From Sphingomonadales bacterium Ga0077557 (lineage in GTDB: Bacteria; Pseudomonadota; Alphaproteobacteria; Sphingomonadales; Sphingomonadaceae), in the NCBI GenBank assembly GCA_001464615.1, contig LNFI01000006.1, positions 62,001-126,000 of the forward strand: DNA of 64,000 nt. The letters run 5' to 3'. The translations under genes and the position numbers were made by a program. Below the pieces are notes generated by a model, which was not told the DNA's origin, did no database searches, and saw only the letters and a program-made list of their open reading frames with translations. Positions within the stretch are counted from its first letter, which is position 1. Each line of letters starts with the position of its first letter. This document shows positions 51,776 to 61,162 of this stretch, one piece after another.

Positions 51776-53020
51776 ATGCGCCTTCGCCACGCCGCCCTCA
51801 TCGCTTCGCTGTTGGCCTCGACGCCTGTCCTCGCCGCCTCAACCGGCAAGAACAGCCCCGTCTGGAAGGCAGCGGCGGCGGCCCGTGCCGATCAGCTCGC
51901 GATGCTCGAAAAGCTGGTCAACATCGATTCCGGCACCGGCGACAAGGTCAGCGGGCAAAAGGCATCCGAATTCGTCGCCGAACAATTGCGCGCGCTGGGC
52001 ATGACGGTGGAACTCGTGCCCGCTGAGCTCCCCACCCTGCCCGATAATGTCGTCGCCACGCTGAAGGGGACCGGCAAGGGCCGCATCCTGATGATCGCGC
52101 ATACCGATACGGTGTTCGGTCCTGGCACCGTGGCCACGCGTCCCTTCCGCACCGATGCCACGCGCGCCTATGGCCCCGGCGTGTCGGACGAAAAGGGCGG
52201 CGTGATCGAAGGGATTTTCGCGATCCGCCTGCTGCGCGAGCTGAAATTCAGTGACTTCGCCCAGATCACTTTCCTGATCGAAACCTCGGAGGAAGGCGGG
52301 TCGCAGGGCACGCGCGGGCTGATTTCCCGGTTGCTGAACAATGCCGATGCCGAGCTAAACCTGGAACCCGGTGATGCACCGGACCGGCTGACCGTGTGGC
52401 GCAAGGGCAGCAATGCCTTCACCATTTCAGTCAAGGGCCGTCCCGCCCATGCCGGCGTCGCCCCGCAGGACGGGCGCAATGCCGCGCTTGAGCTGGTCCA
52501 CCAGATACAGCTCGCGGATTCCCTTCCCAAGACCGGCGACGGTGTCACCGCCAATCTGACGCTGATGAAAGCCGGTTCGCGCTACAACATCATCCCGGAA
52601 GACGCAGAAGCCATCTTTAATGTGCGCATCCGCACCAAGGCGCAGGGGGACGAGATCGACGCCCAGTTCCGCCGCAATGCGCAAACGATTGCCGTCCCCG
52701 ATACCGCTGTCTCCGTCAGCCGCCGGGTCAGCTTTCCGCCGCTGCCCGACAATGGCGCCACGGATGATCTCGCCGATCGCGCCGAACGTATTTACGCGGC
52801 GGCGGGGTTAAAGATCACCCGTGGTGGCAATGGCGGTGCGTCAGAATCCGCACTTGCCCATGAAGCAGGCGTTGCCGCGCTCGACGGGCTTGGCCCAGTC
52901 GGCGGCGGATTCCATTCCGAGCTGGAGTTTCTGGAACTCAGCTCGCTCACCCCGCGCCTCTATCTGCTCACGAGCCTGATCATGGACCTGGGCCGCAATC
53001 CACCGGCACGCGCGCAATAA
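51776..53020 (+). CDS. exported M20-family metallo-hydrolase (carboxypeptidase G2-like)
   Basis: A 414-residue enzyme with a signal peptide (MRLRHAALIASLLASTPVLAA). Co-catalytic metal residues are in ILMIAHTDTVFG (His-Asp), GPGVSDEKGG (bridging Asp), IETSEEGGSQG (Glu general base and ligand), LEPGDAPDRL and the late GGGFHSELEFLE (His). The dimerisation domain (about 205-315, FTISVKGRPAHAG) is present. CPG2-like members remove C-terminal glutamate from folates or peptides in the periplasm. GGAGA precedes the ATG. Confidence 0.92.
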   Translation: MRLRHAALIASLLASTPVLAASTGKNSPVWKAAAAARADQLAMLEKLVNIDSGTGDKVSGQKASEFVAEQLRALGMTVELVPAELPTLPDNVVATLKGTGKGRILMIAHTDTVFGPGTVATRPFRTDATRAYGPGVSDEKGGVIEGIFAIRLLRELKFSDFAQITFLIETSEEGGSQGTRGLISRLLNNADAELNLEPGDAPDRLTVWRKGSNAFTISVKGRPAHAGVAPQDGRNAALELVHQIQLADSLPKTGDGVTANLTLMKAGSRYNIIPEDAEAIFNVRIRTKAQGDEIDAQFRRNAQTIAVPDTAVSVSRRVSFPPLPDNGATDDLADRAERIYAAAGLKITRGGNGGASESALAHEAGVAALDGLGPVGGGFHSELEFLELSSLTPRLYLLTSLIMDLGRNPPARAQ

Positions 53021-53021
53021 G

Positions 53022-54200
53022 CTAAAACCCCTCGGGCAGATCGATTGGCCCGACAATTTCACGGTAGCGGCCAATCGCATATCGGTCGGTCATCCCCGCG
53101 ATGAAGTCGGCGATGTGGCGGCTGCGCTGTGGCTCATCCGCGGGCAAGCGGGCCGCCCAGCCATCAGGCATCCGGGTGGGATCAGCGCGGTAGGCCGCGA
53201 AGAGTCCGCCGACAATACCCTCGGCAATCGTTGCTGCCGCCAGCTGGCGGGGATGGTGATAGAGCTGCGCATACATGAAGCGCTTCAGCACGCGCTCCTC
53301 TTCGCGCATCGCGTCAGAAAAGCCGACCAGACAGCGGCCAGCCCCGCGCACATCATCGACTGAACCAACCCCGGCACCGGCAATCCGCGCCCGTGTCTCG
53401 GCAATCAAATCGGCGACCATCTCGCCAATCTGGGTACGGATCAGCTCGCCGATCAATCGGGTTGGCGGCACATCGTGGAAGCGCGCGCGGACATCGCGCC
53501 AGATGCGGGCAACGATCGGCACATCCAGCAGCTGATCGAGCGTCAGCAGGCCTGCGCGCAAACCATCGTCGATATCGTGATTGTCATAAGCGATATCGTC
53601 CGCAATCGCCGCCACCTGCGCCTCAAGCGACGGCCACCGCGTCAAATCCAGCGGCAATGCAGCATCCGCCTCCGCCAGCGCCCAACCGGGCGCGGTCACC
53701 GGGCCGTTATGCTTGGCCAGCCCCTCCAGCATTTCCCAGCTCAGGTTCAGCCCAGTCCAGCGCGGATAGGGGGCCTCGATCGTCATCAGCGCGCGCAGCG
53801 TGTGGCCGTTATGGTCAAAGCCGCCCTGCCCCGCCAGCGCCTTGGTCAGCGCTGCCTCACCGGCATGGCCAAAGGGCGGATGGCCAATATCATGCGCCAG
53901 GCACAGAGCCTCAGTCAGATCCTCGTTCAGCCCCAGTGCCCGCGCGATCGTTCGCCCGATTTGGGCGACTTCCAGGCTATGTGTCAGCCTGACGCGGAAA
54001 TGATCGCCATCGGGGGCCATGAACACCTGGGTCTTGTGGCGCAGTCGGCGAAAACTAATCGAATGGATAATCCGGTCGCGGTCACGCTGAAACACGTCGC
54101 GCGGGCCCCGAGGAAGGTCGGGCGCGGTCGCGTTTTGTTCTTCGTGGAGACGACCTTTGCTGCGCGCCGGGTGGGAAGCCCAGGGCGCATGCACGCTCAT
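53022..54200 (-). CDS. dgt: dGTP triphosphohydrolase (deoxyguanosinetriphosphate triphosphohydrolase-like)
   Basis: A 392-residue HD-domain enzyme. The metal residues are in VRLTHSLEVAQIGRTIARAL (His), CLAHDIGHPPFGHAGE (HD) and DDIAYDNHDIDDGL (Asp). Before them comes FRRLRHKTQVF, typical of Dgt-like proteins. It cleaves dNTPs to deoxynucleoside and triphosphate, and helps balance nucleotide pools. The start overlaps the stop of the upstream SPOR/TPR gene (ATGA). The C-terminus is convergent with the M20 gene, one base apart. Confidence 0.93.
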   Translation of the reverse strand: MSVHAPWASHPARSKGRLHEEQNATAPDLPRGPRDVFQRDRDRIIHSISFRRLRHKTQVFMAPDGDHFRVRLTHSLEVAQIGRTIARALGLNEDLTEALCLAHDIGHPPFGHAGEAALTKALAGQGGFDHNGHTLRALMTIEAPYPRWTGLNLSWEMLEGLAKHNGPVTAPGWALAEADAALPLDLTRWPSLEAQVAAIADDIAYDNHDIDDGLRAGLLTLDQLLDVPIVARIWRDVRARFHDVPPTRLIGELIRTQIGEMVADLIAETRARIAGAGVGSVDDVRGAGRCLVGFSDAMREEERVLKRFMYAQLYHHPRQLAAATIAEGIVGGLFAAYRADPTRMPDGWAARLPADEPQRSRHIADFIAGMTDRYAIGRYREIVGPIDLPEGF

Positions 54201-56212
54201 TTGGCCGGTAGCTTGTCGATCTTCTGCCCAGCTTCGCTGGCGAAGACAAAACCCGTCAGCCCGGATTTGGCGATCTGATTGACAAAGCCCTGCGCCTCAT
54301 CGTCGCTCTTGAAGGGGCCGGCCAGCAGGCGATTGGTGAAGCGCAGCGGCGTCGTATAAGCACCCCGCGCCTTGAACGCCGCCGGCGCTTTGTCGCGCAG
54401 TTTTGCCCATTCACGCGGCAAATCGCGCACGCTGGAGCCTCCGGCCACCTGCACCCAAATCCGTGCCGGATTAGCCTTTGCCACTTTGGCCTTGGCCGCT
54501 TTTTCGTCGGCCGCTTTCTTGTCCGCGAGCTTCTTTTCTGCGGCGGCCTTTTCGGCGGCGGCCTTCTTCTCGGCTGCCTTTTTGTCAAGAAGAGTCGGCT
54601 TGCTGGCAACTGCAACCGCGGTCGGCGCTTCGGCAGCGTCTGCCTCTGCGGGCTTGGCAACCACCGGCCCAACGCCGAGTTCAGACGCAGGCACGCCAAT
54701 GGTAGCAATGATCCGGGCCAGGATCGATTCCTCGCTCGCAATCGGCTTTGGTCGCGCCGCTTCCGGGGCGGGCACAGGCGCAGCAATGATCGGCGGCGCC
54801 TGCACAGCCACGGTGTCCACGGGCGTCTGTGGGGCAGCGGCTGGTGGTGGCGAAACGGGCGTCGGCACCGGCGTTGGAACGGATGCCGCGACTTCCTTGA
54901 CGATTGGCGGCGGCGCAACCCGCTCAAGTGTCGCCAGTTGGACCGGTGGCGCAGCGACACGCGGCGAGGCTTCAACAGGCACAGGCGGTAACGGCCTTGC
55001 CTCTGTGGTAGCAACCGCCACAGGAACCTCGCGCACCGGCACGATCACCGGTGGCATTGACCGCGGCGGTGGCGGCGTCACCAGCGTTGGGACCGGTGTA
55101 GCGTCCATCGCCCGCGCTGACCGGCTTGCCAGCACGACGGGGGATTCAGCCGCTGGCGCCGACACCTGCGGCACATTCACCTGCGCAACAGTTGGCGCTA
55201 CCGATGGAGGCGTTGGACTCGCTCTTGGTATTGGCGACACCATCGCCACGCGCGGCGGCGGCGGCAATTGCGGGATAGGCGGCGGCGGCGGTGCAACCGT
55301 CGCGACCGCAACCGGCTCACCACGCCCCCGTCGGCGGTCGCGCTTTAACGTCGCCCGATCGCGCACCGGCACCGCCTGCGCAGCGACCTGCACTGGCGGC
55401 GCTTCATAGGGCAAGGGCGGCAATACCGGAATCAACCGCGCATCGGCAATCCGCTCAGGCGTCGCCCGCACCTCGCCAAAATGGACAGCAAAGGCGCGGT
55501 CGGCGGCGCTCAGGGTCGGCAATATCCGAAAAAACGGCAGCAAGCCGCTCGCCATTTCGCCCGGCAACATGCTGGTGGCAATCCGCTCCGCCCCCGGCAC
55601 ATCGCCCGTCATCGCCAACACAAAGGCGCGGACCCGCCAAGCGGCGCGATCGCTCCGCCGCAACAGCGCGTCGATCTGCTCAAGTGCCAGATCGCGCTTC
55701 CCCGAAATCCCCAGTGACAGCGCATATCGGCGCTGCGTTTCATCATCATTCCGGCGCTTGAGCGCGCGACGATAGGTGCGTTGCGCGCGTTCCTGTTCGC
55801 CGATCAGATCAAAAGCGAGCGCCCGTTCGGCACCGATGGATTCGAGATCATAGCCAAGCGCCTCTGCCTCAGCGAACAGGCCCAGCGCCTCGCCGGGGCG
55901 GCCAAGCTGCACCAGGGTGCGCGCCTTGCCCGATTTGATCTCCCCATTATTGGGGCTGATCCGCTCCGCGCGCTGGAAAAAAGCCGCCGCGGCATCGATG
56001 TCGCCAAGCTTCAGCGTCAACTCGCCAGCATTGATCAATGCCCGCAAATCAAAAGGATTGCTCCCCAAAATCCGCATTTCCGCCGCCAGTGCATCGGCAT
56101 CGGGGGTTGGCCCCGGCATCATCTGCAATTGCCCCGCCATTGCGGGCGCAATGCTCCACAGCACCGGCGCAGCCAGCAAGACAGCGGCAAAGGGGAGCAT
56201 CCGCGCGTTCAT
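54197..56212 (-). CDS. TPR and SPOR domain periplasmic protein
   Basis: A 671-residue protein: signal peptide MNARMLPFAAVLLAAPVL...AMAG, TPR-like helices (about 40-210, DLRALINAGELTLKLGDIDAA), a very long proline/valine/alanine-rich linker (about 280-540), an Ala-Lys coiled-coil (about 555-590, KKAAEKKAAAEKAAAEKK) and a C-terminal SPOR domain (about 595-670, ARIWVQVAGGSSVRDLPREW). It likely binds septal peptidoglycan. Start 56212 with GGAG five bases upstream. Coupled to dgt and lying downstream of ftsZ. Confidence 0.88.
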   Translation of the reverse strand: MNARMLPFAAVLLAAPVLWSIAPAMAGQLQMMPGPTPDADALAAEMRILGSNPFDLRALINAGELTLKLGDIDAAAAFFQRAERISPNNGEIKSGKARTLVQLGRPGEALGLFAEAEALGYDLESIGAERALAFDLIGEQERAQRTYRRALKRRNDDETQRRYALSLGISGKRDLALEQIDALLRRSDRAAWRVRAFVLAMTGDVPGAERIATSMLPGEMASGLLPFFRILPTLSAADRAFAVHFGEVRATPERIADARLIPVLPPLPYEAPPVQVAAQAVPVRDRATLKRDRRRGRGEPVAVATVAPPPPPIPQLPPPPRVAMVSPIPRASPTPPSVAPTVAQVNVPQVSAPAAESPVVLASRSARAMDATPVPTLVTPPPPRSMPPVIVPVREVPVAVATTEARPLPPVPVEASPRVAAPPVQLATLERVAPPPIVKEVAASVPTPVPTPVSPPPAAAPQTPVDTVAVQAPPIIAAPVPAPEAARPKPIASEESILARIIATIGVPASELGVGPVVAKPAEADAAEAPTAVAVASKPTLLDKKAAEKKAAAEKAAAEKKLADKKAADEKAAKAKVAKANPARIWVQVAGGSSVRDLPREWAKLRDKAPAAFKARGAYTTPLRFTNRLLAGPFKSDDEAQGFVNQIAKSGLTGFVFASEAGQKIDKLPAK

Positions 56213-56280
56213 CAGATCTCCGCTAGAACCGAGCAGGCGTGATCGGGCAATGTCCCCGATCAGCACAAACGCCAGAACGA

Positions 56281-56307
56281 GGCGTGCCGGCGGTGAACCG
56301 GCACGCC
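56281..56307 (-). terminator. hairpin after ftsZ, possible terminator
   Basis: A perfect 10-bp stem GGCGTGCCGG/CCGGCACGCC with a 7-base loop, eight bases beyond the ftsZ stop. No clear T-run follows on the minus strand, so it may attenuate or stabilise the message. Confidence 0.45.
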
Positions 56308-56314
56308 GCGTGCG

Positions 56315-57775
56315 TTACTGATTATTCTGGCGGTGCAGGAAGCGAGGGATATCAACCGGGTCCTTACCCAGGGGATCGTCATCGCGCCCGGCACCCCGGG
56401 TGACGTTGGACATCCGTTCGAACAACGTGCCGCCGATCTTGCCGCGCGGCGGCGCTTCTGGCGCGGGCGGCGGCGTTTCAGCAACGGGTTCTGGCGCTGG
56501 CTCGGCTGCATCGGCGGCGCCCGGCGACAACCACCGCACGCCTTCGCCCTCGGTAACCGGTTCGTCGCCAAAGCTTGGCATGCTCGGCACAGCCGCGTCG
56601 GCGCCCAGCACGAGTTCGTCATCGGCTGATTCAGCGGCGGGTGCCGCGTCCGCCATGGTTTCATCGGCAGCCGGATCGAACGCAACCGGCACGGGCGCGC
56701 TGACCGGCTCGCTCACTGGCATGGGTTCGGCGGCAACAGGGGCTTCGCTGCGGCGCGGCGTTGCAAAGCTGAAGGCGCGCGAAGGTTCAGGCGCGGCCTG
56801 TGGACGCGCCTCGGCTTCGATGCCGGTCGCGACAACCGAAACGCGGATCTTGCCATCGAGATCGGAGTTAAACGCCGATCCCCAGATGATGTTCGCTTCT
56901 GGATCGACCAGTTCCCGGATATGATTGGCGGCTTCGTCGACTTCGAGCAGGCGCATGTCCTCGCCGCCCGTGATCGAGATGATCACGCCTTTCGCCCCCT
57001 GCATCGACACCCCGTCGAGCAGCGGATTGGCGATCGCCTTCTGCGCCGCCACAATCGCGCGATCGTCACCCTCGGCTTCGCCGGTGCCCATCATCGCCTT
57101 GCCCATTTCCTGCATCACCGACCGGACGTCGGCGAAATCCAGGTTGATCAGGCCGGGCATCACCATCAAATCGGTGATGCCGCGCACACCCTGCTGCAAC
57201 ACTTCATCAGCCATTTCAAAGGCTTCTTTGAAGGTCGTATTGGCGTTGGCGATCAGGAACAAATTCTGGTTGGGGATGACGATCAGCGTATCGACATATT
57301 TCTGCAGTTCTTCGATGCCCGCTTCAGCCGCCTTGGCGCGGCGGTTGCCCTCGAACGCGAAAGGTTTGGTCACCACGCCGACGGTAAGGATACCAAGATC
57401 CCGTGCTGCCTTGGCGATAACCGGCGCAGCGCCAGTGCCCGTGCCGCCGCCCATGCCTGCGGCGATGAAGCACATATGCGCGCCTTCCAGCATCTTGGTG
57501 ATCGACTCAATCGTCTCTTCCGCTGCTGCGCGCCCGATTTCCGGCCGTGAACCAGCGCCAAGTCCCTGGGTGATCTTGGCACCAAGCTGCACACGCTGCG
57601 GCGCGGTCGATTGCTTCAGCGCCTGCGCATCGGTGTTGGCGACGAGGAAATCGACGCCCTGCACATTTGCCCGCATCATGTTGGTGATGGCATTGCCGCC
57701 AGCGCCGCCGACCCCGATAACCGCAATGCGCGGGGTCAACTCATCAACGTCGGGTGGAAGGAATTCGATGCTCAT
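56315..57775 (-). CDS. ftsZ: cell division protein FtsZ
   Basis: A 486-residue tubulin homologue that builds the division ring. GTP-binding motifs: [30 protein letters not shown] (tubulin signature), [10 protein letters not shown]; the T7 loop is [15 protein letters not shown]. The poly-Pro/Glu linker (about 335-460) precedes a C-terminal peptide ([15 protein letters not shown]), the FtsA-binding tail. Start ATG 57775 gives the common MSIEFLPP. End of the division cluster; lpxC, the usual next gene in many proteobacteria, is not here. Confidence 0.98.
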   Translation of the reverse strand: MSIEFLPPDVDELTPRIAVIGVGGAGGNAITNMMRANVQGVDFLVANTDAQALKQSTAPQRVQLGAKITQGLGAGSRPEIGRAAAEETIESITKMLEGAHMCFIAAGMGGGTGTGAAPVIAKAARDLGILTVGVVTKPFAFEGNRRAKAAEAGIEELQKYVDTLIVIPNQNLFLIANANTTFKEAFEMADEVLQQGVRGITDLMVMPGLINLDFADVRSVMQEMGKAMMGTGEAEGDDRAIVAAQKAIANPLLDGVSMQGAKGVIISITGGEDMRLLEVDEAANHIRELVDPEANIIWGSAFNSDLDGKIRVSVVATGIEAEARPQAAPEPSRAFSFATPRRSEAPVAAEPMPVSEPVSAPVPVAFDPAADETMADAAPAAESADDELVLGADAAVPSMPSFGDEPVTEGEGVRWLSPGAADAAEPAPEPVAETPPPAPEAPPRGKIGGTLFERMSNVTRGAGRDDDPLGKDPVDIPRFLHRQNNQ

Positions 57776-57888
57776 CGCCCTGTCTCCGTGGCGGCCCGGC
57801 GACACCGGACCCCTTATTTATCTCCGCCGTTCTGCACCAAGCAAACCGGCGACTCTAGCCCCTATCACGATGTTGCTGTCGTAATTCT

Positions 57889-59151
57889 TTAATAATTTGC
57901 CTTGAACGTCTGAATCAGCCGCCCAAACAGGGCAAATCCCTTGGGCCGAACCACCATTTGATGCGCTGCTGATACTGATCGCAGATCGACCGGGTTTGAC
58001 GCTGCATAATGGGCCAACCCCGCCAGCGTTGCAAAAGCCGGGCCGCTATGCGCCTCTGGCAGTGCCGTCAGCCCGCGTGGCCGCCCAACCCGCACCGACC
58101 GCCCAAGCGCGGCCTGCGCGTAATCGGCAATGCCCTTCAATTCCGCGCCACCGCCGGTCAACACCACCTGGCGGCCCACAGGCCCTTCAAAGCCAAGCTC
58201 GGTCAGCGCCTTTTGCACTTCGCTCATCAGATGATCGAGCCGCTGGCGGATCACCGCGATCAGCTGCGCCCGGGTAATCCGCGCGCCGTCGCTATTGTCA
58301 TCCTCGGCAGAGATCGGCGCGACGTCGATCATGTCATGATTGTCGCGCGGCGACGCGTTGGCCGAACCATAAAAACACTTCATCCGCTCGGCCTGAGTCC
58401 GTCGCGTGCCAAAAGCGCTGGCGATATCGTCGGTAATGTCGGCCGCACCGATCGGGATCGAGGTGAGCCCCACCAGCATGCCCCCGGCGAACAGCGAGAC
58501 ATTGGTGATGCCTGCCCCCATTTCGACAAGCGCCACGCCAAGTTCGCGCTCTTCATCGGACAAACAGGCCATGCCCGTCGCCACCGGCGAGGCGATGATC
58601 GATTTCACCTCAAGATGCGCCGATCGGACGCAGAGATCGAGGTTGCGGACCGGCGATCCGTCCGCTGCCACCACATGAATGTGGACGCCCAGCCGATCAG
58701 CATGAAGGCCAAGCGGCTTCTTCACCCCCGTCAGCCCGTCAAGCGTATAGAGCGTCGGCTGTGCGTGCAGCACCATGCGTCCTGCCGGATCGATTGAATC
58801 GCGTCCCGCCGCCAGCAGCTCATCGATATCGCCCTGCTCGATCCGGTGGCCGCCCAATTCGACCTCGACTGAGGCGACATCGGACACCAGGCTGCCCGCC
58901 GAAAAGCTCACCCAGACATTCTCGATGTTCAGGCCGGCAATCCGCTCGGCCTGCTCGACGGCTTCTCGCACTGCTGCCTCGGTCGCGGCCATATCGGCGA
59001 TATAGCCACGCTTGACGCCACGGCTTTCGCGCTGGCCGGTGCCAAGCACCACCAATTCGCCGCCTTCGGCCTTTTGCGCGATCATCGCCGAGACCTTGGA
59101 CGATCCGATATCGAGCGCGGTGATCAACCCTTCGGGAGCCGTTTTCGCCAT
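57889..59151 (-). CDS. ftsA: cell division protein FtsA
   Basis: A 420-residue actin-like protein that ties FtsZ to the membrane. Nucleotide site: ITALDIGSSKVSAMIAQK (phosphate 1), EMGAGITNVSLFAGG (phosphate 2), VVLTGGGAELKGIADYA (adenosine). The SHS2 inserted domain sits around 95-165. The C-terminal amphipathic tail GFALFGRLIQTFKANY is the membrane anchor. ATG 59151 has AAGGA seven bases upstream. The gene before it, ftsQ, stops four bases away. Confidence 0.97.
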   Translation of the reverse strand: MAKTAPEGLITALDIGSSKVSAMIAQKAEGGELVVLGTGQRESRGVKRGYIADMAATEAAVREAVEQAERIAGLNIENVWVSFSAGSLVSDVASVEVELGGHRIEQGDIDELLAAGRDSIDPAGRMVLHAQPTLYTLDGLTGVKKPLGLHADRLGVHIHVVAADGSPVRNLDLCVRSAHLEVKSIIASPVATGMACLSDEERELGVALVEMGAGITNVSLFAGGMLVGLTSIPIGAADITDDIASAFGTRRTQAERMKCFYGSANASPRDNHDMIDVAPISAEDDNSDGARITRAQLIAVIRQRLDHLMSEVQKALTELGFEGPVGRQVVLTGGGAELKGIADYAQAALGRSVRVGRPRGLTALPEAHSGPAFATLAGLAHYAASNPVDLRSVSAAHQMVVRPKGFALFGRLIQTFKANY

Positions 59152-59155
59152 GATC

Positions 59156-60103
59156 TTATCCTTGTCTACCGCTGGCGATTGCCATGCGCGTAATCGGGAG
59201 GGGCGCATCCGCCTGGGTCGCGGTCGTGTCGGTAATCGCGCGCTGAGCCTGCTGGCCGGGCCTGCGCACCACCAGCCGGGTCGGATCGCGCATGTCGAAG
59301 CGCAGCCAGCCTTTGCCGAGCAACGCCCGCGCGCCATCAAGTTCCGCGAATTTGACCAGCGCCTTGGCCGGCTCCTCTTCGGGCAACACCAGTGTCTCGC
59401 CGGTTTCGAACACCAGGTTCCAGCGCCGGTTGCCCACCCAGGTCGCTGCCTTGACCAAAGGTCGAAGCGCGGGTGCCGCGTCCAGCAGCGCGCGGTAAGA
59501 TGGGGCCTGCCAATTCGCCCCCTCGCCAATCACGCGCGGCAATTCGGGCAGTTCCTCGGCTGAAATCTGCTGCAGCGGCTCGCCATTGGCGTCGATCAGC
59601 GTCAACTGCCCCTTATCCTGCCACACCGCTGCTGGTTCGCGTTCGATGATATGGACAACCAGCTTGTCTGGCAGCCGCCGCGAAACCTGCGCATCGGCGA
59701 CCCAGCCATATTTGAGCAGCTTGGCCCGCACCGCCGCCAGATCGACCAGTGGCATCGCCCGCGATTGCTGATCGAGCGCGACGGCATAGACCGCCATCGG
59801 GTTCATCCGCTTGACGCCCGTCACCTCGATCCCGCGCACGCGAAAACCGGCGCGGCCAATCTCTTCAGCAACCGCGACGCCTGCCGCCTGCGGCACGCCG
59901 AACAGGGTCGCCACGCCCAGCGCGGATGCGCCAATCACGGTCATGATCGCCACGGTCGTGATCCGCTGCAGCGTCTGCTGGCTGATCGGCAACAGCGCGA
60001 TCAGCCGATCGATCGACGATGGTTTGTGGACCTTGGGCGCGCGGCGTTTGGGCTGCACGGCGCGGCGCTGGGGTGCCGGACCAGGGCGGATGGATTTATT
60101 CAC
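59156..60103 (-). CDS. ftsQ: cell division protein FtsQ
   Basis: A 315-residue bitopic protein: short basic cytoplasmic tail, membrane segment about 50-75 (TTVAIMTVIGASALGVATLF), POTRA domain (about 83-150: GFRVRGIEVTGVKRMNPMAV) and the beta domain with DGARALLGKGWLRFDMRDP. It links FtsA/FtsK with FtsB/FtsL at the septum. GTG start at 60103, GGAGG seven bases upstream, overlaps the ddl stop by four bases (GTGA). Confidence 0.95.
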   Translation of the reverse strand: MNKSIRPGPAPQRRAVQPKRRAPKVHKPSSIDRLIALLPISQQTLQRITTVAIMTVIGASALGVATLFGVPQAAGVAVAEEIGRAGFRVRGIEVTGVKRMNPMAVYAVALDQQSRAMPLVDLAAVRAKLLKYGWVADAQVSRRLPDKLVVHIIEREPAAVWQDKGQLTLIDANGEPLQQISAEELPELPRVIGEGANWQAPSYRALLDAAPALRPLVKAATWVGNRRWNLVFETGETLVLPEEEPAKALVKFAELDGARALLGKGWLRFDMRDPTRLVVRRPGQQAQRAITDTTATQADAPLPITRMAIASGRQG

Positions 60104-61020
60104 AACGCTGCCTCCACGATACGCTGGACGAATTGGGCATAGCTCATCCCCCGGTGGCGCGCCTGTTCGGGTGCCAGGCTCAAGGGCGTCATGCCTGGCT
60201 GGGTGTTGACCTCCAGCAGGAATAAACCTTCTGCGCCCTGGCTGTCGTCCCAACGAAAATCAGATCGCGAACAGCCCTTGCAGCCAAGCAACCGGTGCGC
60301 TTCCAGTGCGATTGACATACAGGCGGCGGTGATCTCGTCGGGAATGGCGGCGGGATAGACATGCTCGGTCATGCCATCGGTGTATTTGGCGTCGTAATCA
60401 TAAAAGCCGCTCTTGGGCTTCAGCTCGGTCACGCCCAGCGCCTCTTGCCCCAGCACTGCCGTCGTCAGCTCGCGGCCACGGATAAAGGGTTCGGCGAGCA
60501 GCTCGTCGAAAACCTGCCACGGCCCCTTGCTGCCCGGCGCGATCGGGTTGCCATAATTGCCCTCATCCGTGACGATCGCGACGCCTACGGACGATCCTTC
60601 ATTGACGGGCTTGAGCACATAAGGCCGCGGCAGCGGATCGCCGGTATAAAGCGTCTCAGTCTTGACGATCCGCCCGCCCGGCATCGGGATTCCGTGCGGC
60701 ACCAGCAGCAGCTTGGTAAGTTGCTTGTCGATCGCGATCACGGAGGTGGCGAGGCCCGAATGGGTGTATTTCAGCCCCATCAGATCGAGCATGCCCTGCA
60801 CCGATCCATCCTCGCCAGGCGTCCCATGCAGCGCGTTGAAGACGACATCGGGTGCGGCCTCGGCCAAGCGTGCCGCAACATCACGGCCCATATCGATCCG
60901 CGTTACCCGGTGGCCATTCGCTTCCAGCGCTTCGGCGACGTTCGCCCCCGTCACCAGCGACACTTCGCGCTCAGCGGACCAGCCGCCCATCAGGACGGCG
61001 ATGTGGAGGGGGACGCTCAT
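60100..61020 (-). CDS. ddl: D-alanine--D-alanine ligase
   Basis: A 306-residue ATP-grasp enzyme making the D-Ala-D-Ala dipeptide for cell-wall precursors. Blocks: VLMGGWSAEREVSLVTG, FNALHGTPGEDGSVQGML, PYVLKPVNEGSSVGVAIV, GCKGCSRSDFRWDD and LLEVNTQPGMTPLSLAP. ATG 61020 is the family start. Its Shine-Dalgarno (GGGGAGGA) is contributed by a dispersed palindromic repeat that ends at the gene, see the repeat at 61024-61147. Confidence 0.97.
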   Translation of the reverse strand: MSVPLHIAVLMGGWSAEREVSLVTGANVAEALEANGHRVTRIDMGRDVAARLAEAAPDVVFNALHGTPGEDGSVQGMLDLMGLKYTHSGLATSVIAIDKQLTKLLLVPHGIPMPGGRIVKTETLYTGDPLPRPYVLKPVNEGSSVGVAIVTDEGNYGNPIAPGSKGPWQVFDELLAEPFIRGRELTTAVLGQEALGVTELKPKSGFYDYDAKYTDGMTEHVYPAAIPDEITAACMSIALEAHRLLGCKGCSRSDFRWDDSQGAEGLFLLEVNTQPGMTPLSLAPEQARHRGMSYAQFVQRIVEAAL

Positions 61021-61023
61021 GCA

Positions 61024-61147
61024 ATCCTCCCCTGCAAGGGGAGGGGGACCAGCCACCGGCCGGTGGAGGGGGCTGGCCGGCAGCACAGCGCCTGAGGAAG
61101 CCCCCCTCCGTCACGCTTCGCGTGCCACCTCCCCGTTCCGGGGAGGA
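61024..61147. repeat. dispersed palindromic repeat between murB and ddl
   Basis: An imperfect palindrome: the left end ATCCTCCCCTGCAAGGGGAG (61024-) and the right end, read inverted from 61147, ATCCTCCCCGGAACGGGGAG, with matching inner parts GGAGGGGGCT near 61064-61073 and its complement at 61099-61109. It sits inside the compact mur-dd-fts operon, and its left end supplies the ribosome-binding site of ddl. Confidence 0.75.
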
Positions 61148-61162
61148 TGTAGTGAAGGGCGG

